The notes beneath the pieces were generated by a model. It did no database searches. It was not told the origin of the DNA and saw only the letters and a list, made by a program, of their open reading frames with translations. Of a DNA stretch of 64,000 nt, positions 12,673 through 25,204 are shown piece by piece. Position numbers and translations under genes: made by a program. Location of the stretch: NCBI GenBank assembly GCA_949128115.1, contig OX421962.1, forward strand, positions 98,858,836 to 98,922,835, written 5' to 3'. Source of the stretch: Anaspis maculata. Taxonomy: Eukaryota; Arthropoda; Insecta; Coleoptera; Scraptiidae. Every line of letters starts with the position of its first letter. Within the stretch, counting starts at the first letter, position 1.

Positions 12673-12847
12673 CAGAAAAAACTGACATTGGCAATTGTTT
12701 TCTTGTTATTTGTGAATATGTCAAAATCACAGCCACCCAATTTGTTGTGCTCACTTGATGAAAACGGTTTTCAAAGAATTATTATTTTTGCAGATTTAAT
12801 GAATTTCTATTAATTATAGGTATTGAATGATTGTCAGTAAAATAGCA

Positions 12848-12961
12848 TACATACCTCGGCGAAAACGGTTATTACTGCGTCGGGCTATTGCTGCCGGGGC
12901 AGGCCCCGGCAGCAATCTTTGCCCTCCGCAGTAATAACTCGTTTCCCGCCTCGGTATGTAA
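12848..12961. repeat. GC-rich stepped hairpin, copy 1
   Basis: Three nested inverted repeats share one centre: CATACC…CGG outside, GTTATTACTGCG in the middle and ATTGCTGCCGGGG at the core with a 4-base loop (CAGG). It is strikingly GC-rich inside AT-rich DNA. The outer flanks resemble those of the hairpin at 39908-40031 (…AATATACTATT… on the right of both). About 180 bp upstream of the recombinase gene start. Confidence 0.7.
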
Positions 12962-13198
12962 TATACTATTACTTGATTATTTACAAAGCAAGACCAAAAG
13001 TAAAACGCAAAAAAAATTCTGACGAGAACCGAAAAAAACCCGAAAAAACCGAAAAATATGTTAAGGGTTCGGGTTCGTTCCCTAAAATTTATGAAACATG
13101 AAATATGGGTTCAGTTTCGGTTCGGGTCCAGGTGAAAATTACGGTTCCGGTCCGGTTTTCGGTCCGAAATCGGTCCGGTCCGGGTCCCTGGTAAAAAC

Positions 13199-14268
13199 CA
13201 CCCTGACAATGACGGTTTTCCTCATTTTTCTGCCAAACGGTAACTTGAACGTAGAATAGTGATAAGAGTGAAAATACTCCCCACTAAATTCTGCATCGAA
13301 AAGATCTGTTTGACTATGCGGCTAGTCCTCACGTGTCCTCACTTAATGCGAGAAAAAAGTAATTCAAGGACGGTGTTGAATTGGTAAAATAAGCGTTGCG
13401 AAATCAATCCGTCCGATTTCTCTCTCAAAAAAATCTTGATTCGCTTGAACTTTTCGAATCGATATTCGAACACGAGTACGAATATTGGTTCGATTTTTTT
13501 TTTGTAACACAAATTCTGGAATGAAAGACCAAACATGCAAATGAATCCGCCTCTTAGGGCCAAAGCGAACCCAACACCTTTTGATGAATATAGAGCTCCA
13601 CAGACGCGTGTTTCGCGACTCTGCCTCCCGGTCGTGATCCACAGGGAATTTAGTAACAATAATATGGTCAAATATTATATTTGTTCAACGACTGCTGGAA
13701 TGATAGCAATTATTAGCATTTACAGCGTACCCAGCGCATCTCTTGACAGATATCGTGAGAGATGCATTTATGCATGGATTAGATCGAGACTTGCGTCAAA
13801 TGATGAATAAAAATCTAGTCGGCATAGCGGCGCACTCATCTGTCCAGGTGATCCACAAAAAGGTAGCCAAAATTGCATGCGCTTATTGAGTCAAAGAGGT
13901 GAGCTTGGGAAAATCAAGAGACTCACATACCTACTAGGTACTCCTCAGAAATCTATCGGTTTGTTTCGGAATAAACCCTGGCTCGACGACAAGCCAAGAA
14001 CATAAAAGGAGCAAGGCTAGGCTACTTCAATTCCATTCTGTAGATAGATAGATAGATAAAGAGAATGTTCTCGAGAATGTTTATTGTTTAAACCAAAATG
14101 GTGTACAATTACAGAATAATATCTAACAGAAGATATTTTGTGAAATATATTTACAAAAACAATTCCATTCTGTAACGGAAAACTGCCAATCGAGAACGCC
14201 TCCAGTCAGGAGAAAGCCACAGGGCCACAGCACAAGAAGAAATCCGCGCTATTTTGATTGTTAAAAGG
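13199..14268. other. Non-coding spacer with a foldback-end fragment and (TAGA)n
   Basis: No supported gene. 13366-13412 matches one end of the 50602-50931 foldback (GGTAAAATAAGCGTTGCG). A short (TAGA)n run lies at 14041-14058. Confidence 0.5.
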
Positions 14269-15104
14269 CAAAGTTGGGCACCGTTGACGAAAAAGTTAAC
14301 TTCGTTCAACGTTAAATAGCTAACAAAAATTCGTAAATCAGTTAATTGATTTAAAATGTAACGGAAGCTAACGTTAAACCGTTAACCGTTAACGTTAACA
14401 TAATTTTTCGTTTTGTAAACCAAAATAATCATCTTTTAGACCACCAGAGCACCACCTTGGAAGCGACTAAACTATAATACCTACCATACACTCTACACCA
14501 GCGTACAGGGTGTTCACGATACAATTCACCCCCCTCCAGTAGATTCCCCTTTGAGATATTTCAAAGGACTAAAAACTTTTTGTTCACGTTTTTTTCCAGG
14601 GACCTTAAATCGATCTTTTAAAAGTTTCCAATAGGCTAGTGGACATGTTTTTTTATATTTTTTTTATGAAAAATCCTCCCAAAATTGTTGCATTGGCAAG
14701 ATGATTTTGTTTAAAAAAGTTTTTGTACATATAAAAAAAACATGAAAAAGATTTGTCTGTTTGGATGGCGCGGCAAGTGCGTGACGTCACATTTTGAAGA
14801 GCCAATAGAAACTTTAGTTGGCCATTCAATGACTGAAGAACACCTTCTCGTTTTGAACTGATTTATACCAAAAAAATAAAATGAAATACTGGAGTGCTAT
14901 GGTTTGACCTCACATTTTGGTCGATTCTTTCTTAAAATTCACTAATTTTTGCTTGTGCAGGCTTCGGATTAATGTCACAACAGTGTTATTAGTGCCATAT
15001 GAGTGGCAGTACTGCGAGTATCGCATATGCCATATGTCAACCACTCCATGCAATGGCATCAAAAATAAGTTCCTTGTGATAAGTTGTGCTCGCACGTGAA
15101 AATA

Positions 15105-15235
15105 CGGGGTGTTTATAAAAGACTGTGATCGCGGCAGGCTTGGGTCAGGCCGAAAAACGTAGTAACAGGCGCAATTGTGGTGATCGAGAGGGGATTCCAA
15201 AGGCGATGCGATCACAGACGTTTATAAACACCCGG
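15105..15235. mobile_element. 131-bp MITE, copy 1 (TA target)
   Basis: Termini C(G/C)GGGTGTTTATAA, flanked by TA on both sides, with internal inverted repeat CTGTGATCGC/GCGATCACAG. A second copy of identical length, with only scattered base differences, lies at 53344-53474. The size and TA target suggest a Tc1/mariner- or Harbinger-mobilised MITE. Confidence 0.85.
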
Positions 15236-15509
15236 TACATCACTAGGTAATAGATCCAGAACGAATGCTTCGGTCGAATGTCAAATGCGTTCCCCTCTCC
15301 TTCCTCCCTCCCACCTCCTAGCCCACTTTCAAGCTGTGACGTAGCATATTATTCCTGATTTGAATAAGTCTTCTTTCAAATTGATTTTTTACCGAATTGA
15401 AATCATATTTCGAAAAACTTTTCCAACTACAAATTCGTCATTCAGATATTTATCAGGTTTATGATACTTTTATACTGAAATGCGATTGATGTCCAGTAGC
15501 CTATTGGTA

Positions 15510-15993
15510 CCGTATACAGGGTGTGAGATGTGACTTTTTTATTTTAAATGCAACACCCTATATTTCATTCCGTTATTTGGTGGAGCATTTTTCTCTGATT
15601 ACAAATATATATGACACTGATGATTTATTTTGACAAGTAAGTTGTCGGAAAAATAATAAAATAGGCAGTCAAATAATTTTGTTTCGCGGCAAGATGGCTT
15701 TGATTTCTACAGTTCACTTAAAAAAAAGTTATTCCCGCAGAATTTTGTCTGTAGAATTCAACACTGCATGGATAAATGGTCTAATTCGTTTCTAATACAA
15801 GGTGTCGCGTAATTTTTAATTTTCAATTTATTTGACTACCTATTTTATAATTTTTTTAACAGCTCCCTGTCAAAATAAATCATGAATGTTATATATCTGT
15901 GTAATCAGAAAGAAAGGCTTCATCAAATGACGTAATAAAATATAGGGTGTTGCATTTGAAATAAAAAAATTACATGTCACACCCTGTATACGG
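15510..15993. mobile_element. Foldback element with TATACAGGGTG ends
   Basis: Arms start GGTACCGTATACAGGGTGT and end with the complement. The arms also share AACACCCTATAT(T), ATTACA.A.ATATATG and GATTTATTTTGAC. It splits the 14506-16134 foldback near the motif CCAATAGGCTA and so inserted later. Confidence 0.8.
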
Positions 15994-16519
15994 TACCAAT
16001 TGAAAACTTTTAGGCGATCGATTCAAGATCCCTGGGATGAATCGTTGAGAAAAAATTCTTAGTTTTCCAAAATATCTCAACGAGGAATCTCCTAGAGGGG
16101 GAGGGGGTGAATTTTATCGTGAACACCCTGTACCTTACTAAACTGAGTCAGAATTGGAGTGGACCACTTCAAAATTTTGCCTCGATTACCTCAATGAGGA
16201 TGACTCATCGAGAAAAAATTGCCCGATTCTGAAAATGTTTGTGCCTCGGTTTGTGCTGGTCGATAGATAATCTTTTACGGGTGGTGGTATAGTTAAAAAC
16301 CTCGCTCCATTCTTTCAGACTTCTTCTATTTTAGGTTTTGAAAACAAATATATCTGAACAAGTCAACGGACGGACTTAAGTTAACGGAAGTTGAATGTAA
16401 CGAAAGTTACTTAGTCCGTTAATAATTTTCCAATTTAACTTAGAAGTTAAATCGTCAACGAAAAAGTTCGTTGATTAACGATTAACGGATTAACGCTTTG
16501 GTGCCCAGCTTTGTTAGAA

Positions 16520-16996
16520 GGTTAAACATCTGCAGCGTGACTGTTGGCAACGGTACCGTTCAGCAGACCCTCTCATGCTGGAACGGGCAACTGTTGATCG
16601 AGAAGTTCACCGACCAGTAACTAATCAGTCATGATAACGCAGATGTTTTGTCGCGAAGATCAGGCGAGAAAGATGGTAAGCACTGTATCTGGACAAACCG
16701 AATGCAGTACAGGTCAGGGCAATCTCTGCTGAGATTTTACGTAACTGGACCACAGCTGCGGTGACAAAGAAGCAACAAGAGGACTCTACTATTGGCCTGC
16801 TGCTGGAACAGAACAGTTCGGACAGGACGGACCGGAGGAACGGGCTGCTGAAAGCGTAAAGGGAAGTCCGGATGGGAAGCAAAAAGTTTCGCAATTGATG
16901 CTTCTCAAGAAACGAGTTGATGAAGACCTGAGAAAGATGCACGAGGGCACTGCCGAAGGACATCTTGGAGCGAGTCTTGGAGTCAACAGGATGTGA
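16520..16996 (+). pseudogene. Decayed Ty3/gypsy pol fragment (RNase H end to integrase start)
   Basis: Three out-of-phase pieces read like gypsy Pol: HDNADVLSRR…GKHC (end of RNase H; the family pattern is H-N-ADALSRR…C-HC), then TKKQQEDSTIGLLLEQ (spacer), then KKRVDEDLRKMHEGTAEGHL (start of the integrase zinc-binding domain). Stops and frameshifts separate them, and the rest of the element and its LTRs are absent. A dead remnant, more GC-rich than its surroundings. Confidence 0.7.
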
Positions 16997-17485
16997 ACAA
17001 AAGAACCCAATCAGCGATCACAGTCCATCAAAATTGATTATTCGATTTTTTTTTGGCAAAATATCTTTGTTCTCTTCATGTTCAAAAGCGATAAGGCCAT
17101 GTTGAATATAAATCCTCTCTAGTCTTTCATTGGTGTTAATTGACCTTGGGCGAAGTTGATTTTGCTTACGGATAACATCAATAATCAATCTGAAACTCTA
17201 GCTGTACGAGTAAATATATATTTCAAGGATAATCAAAAGCTACAATCTACCAATCATTTCAACAAAATAAGATATAGTACATCAGTCCGCTTTATACATT
17301 ATACATTAGTTATAAAACTAGAAAGATAAATAAACATGTATGGAACAACCGCTCAAGCTCATAAAGTAGATTCCTTAAAAGTTGGTGTGAATAGCTTTCA
17401 AATAAAAATCTCTAACATACATGGATTAAAAAAGTATCAAAATGTCATTTTTCAGGATCTACACACAACTCGAATCCCACACGCT

Positions 17486-20400
17486 CTATTTGTTCGAGTT
17501 GGTTTCGACCCCATTCGAGTTCTTCGCCCTGTGCACCGCACGCAACTGGACCCTAATTTTGGGCACTTCTAAGGCTGATTTGGGTTGTTCCGACTCGGGC
17601 GAAGACAGCGATTCGGCAACATTGTCCTGCAAGCAAAGATCGGAGTGATGGTAGCTTTGTTGAAAGGGTTTCATAATGACAGGATGAATGCAAACATGAA
17701 CTAATAGAACCAAAAATTCTCGTATATAGTGTAAATAGGCATAGTATATAGTGTGTATAATGTTCAACTTACCAAGACGTCATTGATGTAATAGGTTAGT
17801 TGTTTAAGCAAAAGTGTAAAATGGTGTGCCCGATATTTGCTACTTGTGACGATGGCCCTTTGGACGCCTTCCAAGTGGACGCTCTAAGAAAGAACCAAAT
17901 CACTTACGAATCAAGGTGAACAGTAGATAGTGGAGTCATGCTGCAAGTTGGAGCGATGCAGGTAGATGCTATATACTCCAACTTGCCGCACTCACCAACT
18001 CCACTATGAAACTGAAATAACGTGCGAAGCTTTGGTTCTATTAGCACCCTCACTCTACGATACGTCTAAATAAAATTTAAACAGTGGTGCTGATGAACAA
18101 AAATTACTCTGAAACGCACCTTGACCATCGAATCCGCGACGTGGATCACTTTGGAAATCATCGAGAACACCGAATTGGACATGTTCCTCGGGATCTTGCT
18201 GAGAATTCCGCTAGTGAAGTTGATGAGGTGCACGATCCTGCGTGCAGATTCTCTGGTGAGGAGCACGATGAGCTGTTCCAGGTTTTCAGGACGGGCTTGG
18301 TTTTCGGGCTCGTCTTTGCTCAGGCTGGCCCACAGCTCTTTGCCTTTGGTGTAGGCTAGCTTCGGATCGGTCGACACCTGAGGATTTGGAAAAGGAATTG
18401 AAAATCGATTAGGAAAAAAGGAGACGAAGAAAGCTTACCAATTCGGCCACGTAAATCAAAACGTGAATGGCTTCGGTGCTTTGTTCTTTGAGAGCTTTGG
18501 CTTCGGCCAAAGTTCTGCGAGTTAGCCGTCTTTGAAGCTTGCCTGAGAAGCGACCGACGTGGTGTATGGTTTGGATTGCTTTGCCCGCTGGACCATCGAT
18601 GGGCTTGCTGCTGTCGTTTTCTGCAAAAAATGTTTGGAATGAGTTTTTGTTCTTGAAAGTTCAATTAGAGTTTTTTAATTAATTTCAACTATCAAAAGTC
18701 CTGAGCCTAATCACAAGTCGGGTTCAGAGAAGACGGCGTGCATGAGGAAAGAATGCAGAACAGGATGTTAACGTTTTCCTTAATCAGACTATGATTCAAC
18801 CATATTTTGCTAAGAGGAGATCTCTTAGCAGAATATCAGCGCAATCAATTGCTCCACAAAGAGTTTTCTGCAGAAAGATAATGGAGTGGACAGCTCTGCG
18901 GTTGTTGAAACTCTGCAGGACAAATCTGCTTTGCAATTCTTTGTTAGAGAAATCTCTTGGTGAATAGGTGCCGTCCAACCGGAACAACAAAACCTTTAAG
19001 AATCTCTGCTATACATTTTCAAGGCTGCTCGAGCTTCGACCTGACAAATGTGCAGTACAACGAACGGATGGTGGACCAAATTACAAGCCAATATCTTGAA
19101 AAATCACTGATTAATGGAAGAAACAATTTTCGTGAATAACTGGTATTTCCAAGAAATTCCAAAAACGGTCAGAGATATTTCAAAACACCTTCCATATTCA
19201 TGCAGATTCAAAAAAGAATGTTTGTGGGTTGTAGCGTTTGGGGGTTGATTCTGTCACAGTAGGGACAAAGGGTTCTGGAGACATTGCTGTCCCGGACAGG
19301 CTCTTAAATTTCAAAAAGAAAAGGGGAAAATTTTATCTCTCCTTCAAATCCGGATAACACTTTGAAACAAGAGAGTTGAGGAAAAATGATGGTACAGTTG
19401 GCCATGATTTGTAACTTTTTATTTAGATCGGTGCTTCCAACAGGGGGTCCCAAAGATACGGAAACAACACCATACCGTCATGACCGGTACCAAGACCAGG
19501 ATTAGATAAATATCCAAAATTTATTTTATTCTCAAAATTCATTGCACACAAAATCTCCGGCACACTCTGGAGTAGTCTGAAAAATCTTTGTACAATTCAG
19601 AAAAAAAAATCATCAAAGCTGATAGAAATTGTTCTGGATGGAATAATTCAACTTCATTAGGGTAAAAAATTTAGTGCGTTAATTTTGCCTCCCAGTGTAC
19701 TGAGAAGTTATCGAAAAACCCGCAAAATCGAATTGACAGTCATCATTTGACATACATTTGAAAATACAGGCCGTTTATCCCAGACAACTGTTTTGTCTAT
19801 GTCTGGGTTTAGGAGCCAAAGGTCGAATACTTTTCTCCGTATTCATAACCGAATAAAAAGTCTTGTGTTCATTAATGTTGATTGTTGTTGAATGTTGCTA
19901 GTTATTTTGCGCCGTAAATTCTAATGTTTCCAAAATAACGCAACTTTCAATTTACTAATTATCAGTAATTAGAGCTATTATAAAAAAAAAATTGAGCCTG
20001 ATAATTTAGAGTAATAAAAATTAGAAAGAGAACTTGTCACACATCAAAGTCATGGCCGAATATCTGTTTGATATGAGTTACTATCAACAACTTGATAATG
20101 AAAAAATATACCTTTGGTGTTTTATAATTTTTTTCTGCTTTTTATGCCTTATAAAAACACTTCTCTACGTAATCAACGCATCAACAGTTTGTAACTGATG
20201 TGTCTGCTAGGCATCATTCTTTCGACTTTCACTCTGAGTCATCTGTGTTGGGAGTAGTGATTTCTTTTGTGATGAGACACCAATAAAATGTATTTGGAAT
20301 AGGAAAAATCACAAAACGAAACTAACTCAAAGAAGAGAATTTTTGGTGAAAAAAGTGTCACCCAAATTGACCCCATTGCTCTTCCCCACCTCAACTTTGA

Positions 20401-23400
20401 AATTTAACAAAATACTACTCACTTTGTGATACATCAAATTAAAGGAAATTGAATTCTCTTTCTAAAAACAATTTTTTTGAAATTTTCAACTCTTCCCCCA
20501 TTTAACTGGACATTTGGAGTATTTTAGTAGGAAAACGGGGGTTTTAAAAATTTCGAAAAAATTGTGTTCAGGAAGAGAATTCAATTCCCTTTAATTTGAT
20601 GTATCCCAAAGTAGGTGTTGTTATTTTAGATTTTCAAGGTGAGGAGGGGGGAGCAAAGGGGTGAATTTGGGTGGCACTTTTTCCATAGAAAATTTTCTCT
20701 TTCGATGCTGTGCAGGATGACGTTGACTGCATTGAAGAGAATTGAGAGGTCAAGAATATTTAATTCGACACTCATAGAATTTAGGGGGGAAGAGGGGTGG
20801 GGTTAAAAATTTTGAAAATATTTTTCCAGAATGAGAATTCAATTTTGTTGAATTCAATGTATCGCAGAATAGGTAGTGTCATTTGAAATTTCAAAGTTAG
20901 GGTAGGTGGGGGCGAGGGGGCTAAAGATAGAAAATCGCTAATATGTATACGTTTTAGATGACTCCCTCGATATAAAAATCGACCTATTTTTGCTCGAAGA
21001 CATTTTCACTAGGAATCGGGAGTTATTGCAGGTGGATAGTTTTTAAATGATCACCCGGTATATACAGGGTGAGTTTTTAAAACTTACCAGTGGCTTATTT
21101 TCCAAACCTAAGCGACAATAAGAAATTGCAAAAACAGGTCAACTTTTATATCGAGGGGGACGTTTTTTTTTACGTGTAGCCACATTTGTAAAATCATCCC
21201 TCTAACCCCTAGCAGCTACCCTTAATTTTTTTTAAATGGCACTACCCTACTTGTGATACATCATTTGCTATGTAATAACAAGTACATCACTAAATTTCTT
21301 ATCAAATTTCCTAACAAATGATGTATCACAAGTAGGGTAGTGCCATTTAAAACAGTTTAAGGTTAGCCGCTAGGGGTTAGAGGGATGATTTTACGAATGT
21401 AGTTTACACGTAAACAAACGTCCTTCTCGATATAAAAATTGACATGTTTTTGCATTTTCTTATTCTCTCTTAGGTTTAGAAAATAAGCCACTGGTAAGTT
21501 TTGAAAAACTCACCCTGTATAAGCAACATAGTACAGGATTTATACGGAAAAAAACACCCAAACCCGGAAAAAAATAATTCATGAAATTTTTTTCCACTAT
21601 CCGACTTGGAGAAAGACCCTCTATCCCATGTTTAAAGTCACTAAAAATCCCCGCATTGCAAAAGTTTTGCTGTGCGTTCAAAGTTGAACCAATTATTTCA
21701 CAAGTTGAAATAAGCTATATGTAGTGGAAGCGGCACGCAAAATAAATTGCATTCCTCAAAGAGCGATTTCGCTCGAGGGCCAAAATAATTCACCTCTTCA
21801 TATTATGTCATCTACAGGGTGATCAAAAATTTAAGAAAATCAACTGATGAACCAAAAGAGATAGAATCATGAAAATTATCACGTAGTTTCAAAATTTATC
21901 GCCTATTAAGATAAAACAAACAGCATTTGAACAATGCTGCAAACCACATCTTGAAATTAGCAGTCGGTTTCATGAAGACTAAAACGTTTGAATAAATCAA
22001 TGATTTTTCGAGATACTCGGATGATATTCGATATTTACGCAAATAGTCATGCTAAGAATAAAATGCGATGTGTCGCCATCGTTTCCGCCTATCATTTTCA
22101 AAAATATCAACAGTCAACAGTTTTTTTTCCTAAAAATTGTTTCTAGAAGCAACATTCTCTCTCGATCAATTGAAAAAATTCACTCCCTGGAAATGGTACT
22201 ATTTGTGTTTTGATTATTGGCTATGGCCATCATTGCTAGTACGACTTAAATTTCCATTTATTTGATAACGGGCGAATTCAAGATGACGGCCATTAGAAAA
22301 AAACAGTTGTCTGTTAACATTTTCGAAAATAGTAGGCGGAAACGGTGACAATACACCGCATTTAATTCTTGACAACACTTTTGGCAAGAATATCACATTT
22401 CAGCCAAATATCTTGAAAAATCACTGCTTTATAAAAAAAATTAATTCTCCATGAAATCGACCACTAATTCCAAGATATTTCATGAACGGCTAAAGAAATT
22501 CGGGTGTTGTTTATTTTATCTTAATATACAATGAATTCTGAGTCTACGTGGTGATTTTCATGATTCTACCTCTTTTGGTTCATGATTTGATTTTTTTTTA
22601 TCATCCTGTAGAAAATTTTACAATGCTGTGATTTTCGGTAACTTTAAATGTGTGATAGAGTGTCATTTTCTAAGTTGACTGGTGAAAAAAAATTCATGAA
22701 ATGATTTTTGCCACCTTTTCGGCTATTTTTCCTGTACTAACAGCAATCACAACTTCAAAGAAATTGAGCAGCACTAACAGCCAAAGAAATAATCTCTTCA
22801 GTACCTAGTGAGAGTTTTGAAGATTCTCTCTCAATTCTTCAAAAGATACTAGTGATTGAAATGTCGGTTGAAAATTGGTGATGCCGTAATTATGTAGATA
22901 AGTGTATTGCTCATCTGCCACTTTTTCAAAAAAATCGATACGATTGCATTCTCTACTCAGGTAGGCTTACCGTCAATGTTTTGGTCATCGTAGACCGAAG
23001 CTGGCAAGTATATATCGACGTATTTGTCGGCCACGTCCAAAGCTCCATCTAGCCTGTCAGCGGCGAAAGCTGTGTACTTGCTGGCCAAAACCGTATTGCC
23101 GATTTGCTTGACCGAATCGGCCCTCTTCAGTACTGGACGAACAATTTTGGTACTGACTTCGGTCACGTATTGCTTAGTATTCCAGTAGATCTACAATCAT
23201 TCACAATTCACTGAAAAAATCAAGCAAAGACCTTGCAGACGTACCATTTCTGGCGGCAAGTTGATGGCCGGGATTTTCTGCTCGACAATATCCAGACTCT
23301 TGCACAAAACTTTGTCGATGGTGTTGATCGGGCCTTGAAACAAGAACATCATCGGCATGGCAGTGTCCACGGCGGAATAAATCGAAGACTCGGCCTGTTG

Positions 23401-23827
23401 CAGTGTCCACTTCACCAAGCTGTTGGACGTCTAAAAAAATAAGTTTGTAAAAGTTGTCAATAGTACAGAAATTTACAAAAAAAAATAATACTTTTATCTT
23501 GTTGTAGACATTTCCAGCAATGTTCCATCCTGATTCCACTAACGGTATTGTGGTGATTCTATTGACTGATTCCAGGCTCTGCAGATCGAAAGATCTCTTC
23601 TTGGTTTGCTTCGAAGCCACCACTATAAAAAAAGAACTTGTGTTAGCTCCAGCTTTATGAAATGTGAGGATAAAAAGCGTAAAGCAAATTTTTTCGATTT
23701 CAGCAACTGCTAAAATTTTGATCATACAATCAACAGTTGAAGGCTCCATGGCGTGTTTCCTTCTGGTGACGGGAACGGTGGATCGGACGCGTTTATAACC
23801 CTTCCAGGGACGGCGTCGTTGTACCAT
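17486..23827 (-). CDS. Lsd-1: Perilipin-1 / lipid storage droplet surface-binding protein 1
   Basis: Coats lipid droplets and controls lipase access in fat body. Seven coding exons, transcript order: 23827-23728, 23622-23492, 23430-23245, 23190-22971, 18620-18439, 18377-18120, 17626-17486; phases agree, giving 405 aa, close to the fly protein. The PAT domain is at the N-terminus (RITTIPLVESGWNIAG, then IYWNTKQYV and RPVLKRADSVKQIGN). The conserved central block in exons 5-6 (IHHVGRFSGKLQRRLT, DEPENQARPENLEQLIVLLT, ESARRIVHLINF) is the signature that separates Lsd-1 from Lsd-2. The last exon is a low-complexity tail and is less certain. The start may instead be the internal Met at 23749, which has fewer basic residues before it. 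An acceptor-like ttatttag just upstream suggests a non-coding 5' exon. The 4.35-kb fourth intron is full of foldbacks. Confidence 0.93.
17934..18010. repeat. Short hairpin in perilipin intron
   Basis: ATAGTGGAGT…GCAAGTTGGAG pairs with CTCCAACTTGC…AACTCCACTAT around a ~20-base loop, in the intron before the last perilipin exon. A small MITE or structural repeat. Confidence 0.6.
20331..20703. mobile_element. Foldback element in perilipin intron 4 (a)
   Basis: Arms share AAATTGA/TTCAATTT-type words, GAGAATTCAATT(T/C)CCTTTAATTTGATGTATC and the complement, and GTGTCACCCAAATT/GAATTTGGGTGGCAC. A further diverged one-sided copy lies at about 20820-20915. Non-coding. Confidence 0.7.
21060..21521. mobile_element. 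Foldback element in perilipin intron 4 (b)
   Basis: Ends TATACAGGGTGAGTTTTT and complement. Arms share ACTTACCAGTGGCTTATTTT and GGGTTAGAGGGATGATTTTA. The centre is CACAAGTAGGGTAG paired with its complement. Non-coding, 462 bp. Confidence 0.8.
21812..22611. mobile_element. Foldback element in perilipin intron 4 (c)
   Basis: Ends CTACAGG(G/A)TGAT and complement. Arms share GAACCAAAAGAG, AATCATGAAAATCA and CCGTTTCCGCCTA. A diverged piece of the same family lies at 19084-19200 (AATATCTTGAAAAATCACTG). Non-coding, ~800 bp. Confidence 0.8.
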
Positions 23828-25204
23828 TACACACCTAAATAATTGATATGAATGGTAAAAAAGCCTTATGTAGTCAAAATAATTATTACTGGCTGCGTAA
23901 TTTTTTTATCGACTTTCGGATTCTGGATCTAGTCGGAATATTCCTTTTGACTCTGTTTACATCACGCTTTATAATTGGAACGTTATTCAGATTTGTGTCT
24001 GTATTTTTATGGGATGTAATTATTAAAACGGATAATTAGGCAGATTTCAATTTAGTCCAGAGTGCGTTTCATAATTTGGAAGTTGTGATAGTGATTTATC
24101 ATCAAAAGGAACGAAAAGCATCGTGTTTTTTGGTCTCGTGGCCCGCATGATTTTAACCCCAAACGTACAATTATTATTATTATTGTTGTGTTGTTGCAGT
24201 TTTCATTAGAATAACCAGTATGACTTCATTAAGATGTTTCATTATCTTTTTTGAAGATAAAATTCTGGTCCGCTAATTAATCTATGCTTCTTCATTTCCT
24301 CAAAACAATTAGGCTCTGCGAATAATCAAACGCACTAAGATTTTAACGATCAGTTATGGGATGTTAATGTGTTAATGATTATGGAAGCCATTTAACATGA
24401 AATCTCTTTTGGTAGGCATTTAATCCACAGTATGATGGATGTATCGAAGAAGTCCAAAAAACTAATAAGGGCTGATGATAGTAGGTATATACAAAGTGCC
24501 GCTGCCACTAAATCGACAAATATTTCAGTACTTATAGGTACGCCTATACCCTATACGTATACTGGCTTATTTTTTATCTTTTGAGTAATAAAGACCCTCG
24601 CCCCGGCAGTGGCGTACCAAGCGGGGACGGGGCTGCGGTCCGCACCGGGTATACTCTATACACTTATAGAAAGGACCACCAGATTCCTCCTCTTGAAAAG
24701 TAGTCCCGAGCGTTACCCGCGAAATTTGAAATTCCAGTTAGAAAGAGGTGCTTATTTCCGCTAATCACAGCTAAGTGCTATGGTAATTTTAAATGACATA
24801 AGTTTATTATCAATTTTATTGAATACAAAAATAATAGTTTTGAATTAAGCTGATTTTATTCAACTCAACACTCACAACAGCCAAGCCGACTAAAAATAAC
24901 AAACATCATAGAGAAATGGAGGTTAGAAATCGTACGTAAGTCTCAAACTCGCTGAATGTAATGCCATTGGCTTGGCGTAGGAATAGTTCGCCCGGGTAAG
25001 ACTACCAACCGAACAAAACTAATATTAGTTCCAAACGCGCCCATTTTGTAACAGTCTTTGGTGATTTTATTTGCTATAGGTTACATCACTGAAATTCAAA
25101 AAAGTCCGTTCTATCGCTGTACAGACTATACCAGCAGTAAGGAGGTGTCAGTGTCGGATTATCCGAGGTGAGAGAGGTATCTACTCATCTGCTGATTTGA
25201 GGCG
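23828..25204. other. Perilipin upstream region; no gene seen
   Basis: Should contain the perilipin promoter and any 5' non-coding exon. No recognisable core promoter. A solitary hAT-like end (CAGTGGCGTACCAAG, from 24607) has no matching partner in the window. Confidence 0.4.

Larger units (their letters stand above)
8406..13190. mobile_element. 4.8-kb hAT-ended element with 8-bp TSD, carrying other elements
   Basis: Left end CAGGGACCCGGACC at 8406 and its exact complement ending at 13190, flanked by the perfect 8-bp duplication gtaaaaac (8398-8405 and 13191-13198). Subterminal zones on both sides are dense in GGTCCGG/CCGGACC motifs, the arrangement many hAT transposases bind. No hAT transposase ORF is visible. 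The interior holds a nested 1-kb hAT (8736-9754), a possible small spliced gene (10186-10697), an intact tyrosine recombinase gene (11358-12672) and a GC-rich hairpin (12848-12961). It was probably moved in trans by another hAT copy. Confidence 0.9.
14269..16514. mobile_element. Composite of nested foldback elements
   Basis: The outermost arms (14269-14400 and ~16370-16514) end in caaag(t/c)TGGGCACC and contain repeated GTTAAC-type words. Inside is a second foldback, 14506-16134, with CAGGGTGTTCACGATA ends. A third foldback (about 15510-15993) is inserted in the right part of the second, and a 131-bp MITE (15105-15235) in its left part. No coding sequence. The order of insertion can be read from the nesting. 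Confidence 0.8.
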
